Positions 39,160-39,265 of a stretch of 39,265 nt of DNA are shown piece by piece. Position numbers and translations under genes: made by a program. The DNA is from Methanofollis liminatans DSM 4140. Lineage in GTDB: Archaea; Halobacteriota; Methanomicrobia; Methanomicrobiales; Methanofollaceae. Positions within the stretch are counted from its first letter, which is position 1; every line of letters begins with the position of its first letter. Under the pieces are notes generated by a model, which saw only the letters and a program-made list of their open reading frames with translations, made no database searches and was not told the DNA's origin. Where the stretch lies: contig NZ_CM001555.1 of NCBI RefSeq assembly GCF_000275865.1, positions 1,349,621 through 1,388,885 of the forward strand, written 5' to 3'.

Positions 39160-39265
39160 GGGGGTTGCACCCCCGGACCCCCGCACAGCGAATTGCCCCG
39201 GACATGCGAGGACGGGGAGGGCGGCGCATCTCTCGATGAAAATTGATGGATGGGCATGCCGGAGT
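39160..39265 (+). repeat. Dispersed intergenic repeat, copy 3 (cut by window end)
   Basis: The copy opens with the hairpin GGGGG-TTGCA-CCCCC (39160-39174) followed by CGGACCCCCGCAC, then GCGGCGCATC and GATGGATGGGC. These match the reverse complement of 6065-6170. It is in the same orientation as copy 1 and runs to the end of the window, so the conserved core would lie beyond it. 39024-39159 shows no gene. Confidence 0.75.

Noticed and set aside
1-39265. CRISPR array
   Set aside because: No regularly spaced short direct repeats with unique spacers and no cas genes were seen; the only multi-copy sequence is the dispersed intergenic repeat.

Overview
This GC-rich window looks like chromosome from a methanogenic euryarchaeon, most likely Methanomicrobiales (Methanofollis/Methanoculleus-like). 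The evidence is archaeal: TATA boxes about 25-30 nt upstream of several starts with short or no leaders, GGTGA/GAGGTG-type ribosome sites, a fused ADP-forming acyl-CoA synthetase, an AbrB-PhoU regulator, a degenerate EF-Tu/SelB-like protein, a DUF1538/PII module and a lysine-less IscS homologue. No methanogenesis gene lies in the window, so the order-level placement is inference.

Layout. 1-720: a decayed mutL 3' end, then copy 1 of a dispersed repeat. 718-5889: a degenerate translation-factor-like GTPase divergent from an operon of ADP-forming acyl-CoA synthetase, CorA and a DUF389 membrane protein. 5955-6170: repeat copy 2. 6262-11761: phosphate region, pstS, a pstC-pstA fusion, pstB and phoU on the minus strand, with a divergent AbrB-PhoU regulator. 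11808-15615: thioredoxin-like protein, rmlA and rmlB for dTDP-sugar synthesis, and a YkgJ-type cysteine-cluster protein. 15704-15775: tRNA-Thr(TGT). 15776-16146: a gene-free stretch rich in palindromes. 16147-20505: a secreted Gln-rich protein, a small CGGDPFC protein and a P-type cation ATPase. 20609-25796: two DUF1538 membrane proteins, a PII-like protein, an SNF-type Na+ symporter and an SLC13/RCK_C permease. 25917-30158: universal stress protein, GNAT, an orphan, and a PadR-controlled ABC exporter. 30311-34461: small orphan, DUF155 protein, GntP-like permease and a hybrid signalling kinase. 34575-39023: GDPD, then a sulfur/Fe-S cluster (18-aa CxxC peptide, TusA, DsrE, IscS-like, IscU), a lipoprotein and a ketopantoate reductase. 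39160-39265: the start of repeat copy 3.

Working together: the window is dominated by membrane transport and its control (phosphate, Mg2+/cations, Na+ symport, multidrug-type export) plus an Fe-S/sulfur-transfer operon. The most unusual locus is 35312-37584. Its IscS homologue keeps the mobile-loop cysteine but has Asn-Asp in place of His-Lys at the PLP site. It is co-transcribed with TusA, DsrE and IscU behind an inverted-repeat promoter and a tiny overlapping CxxC ORF. Other points of interest are the DUF1538-DUF1538-PII cassette, the dispersed repeat with a compensatory hairpin, and two gene-free stretches with promoter-plus-hairpin architecture that could encode small RNAs.
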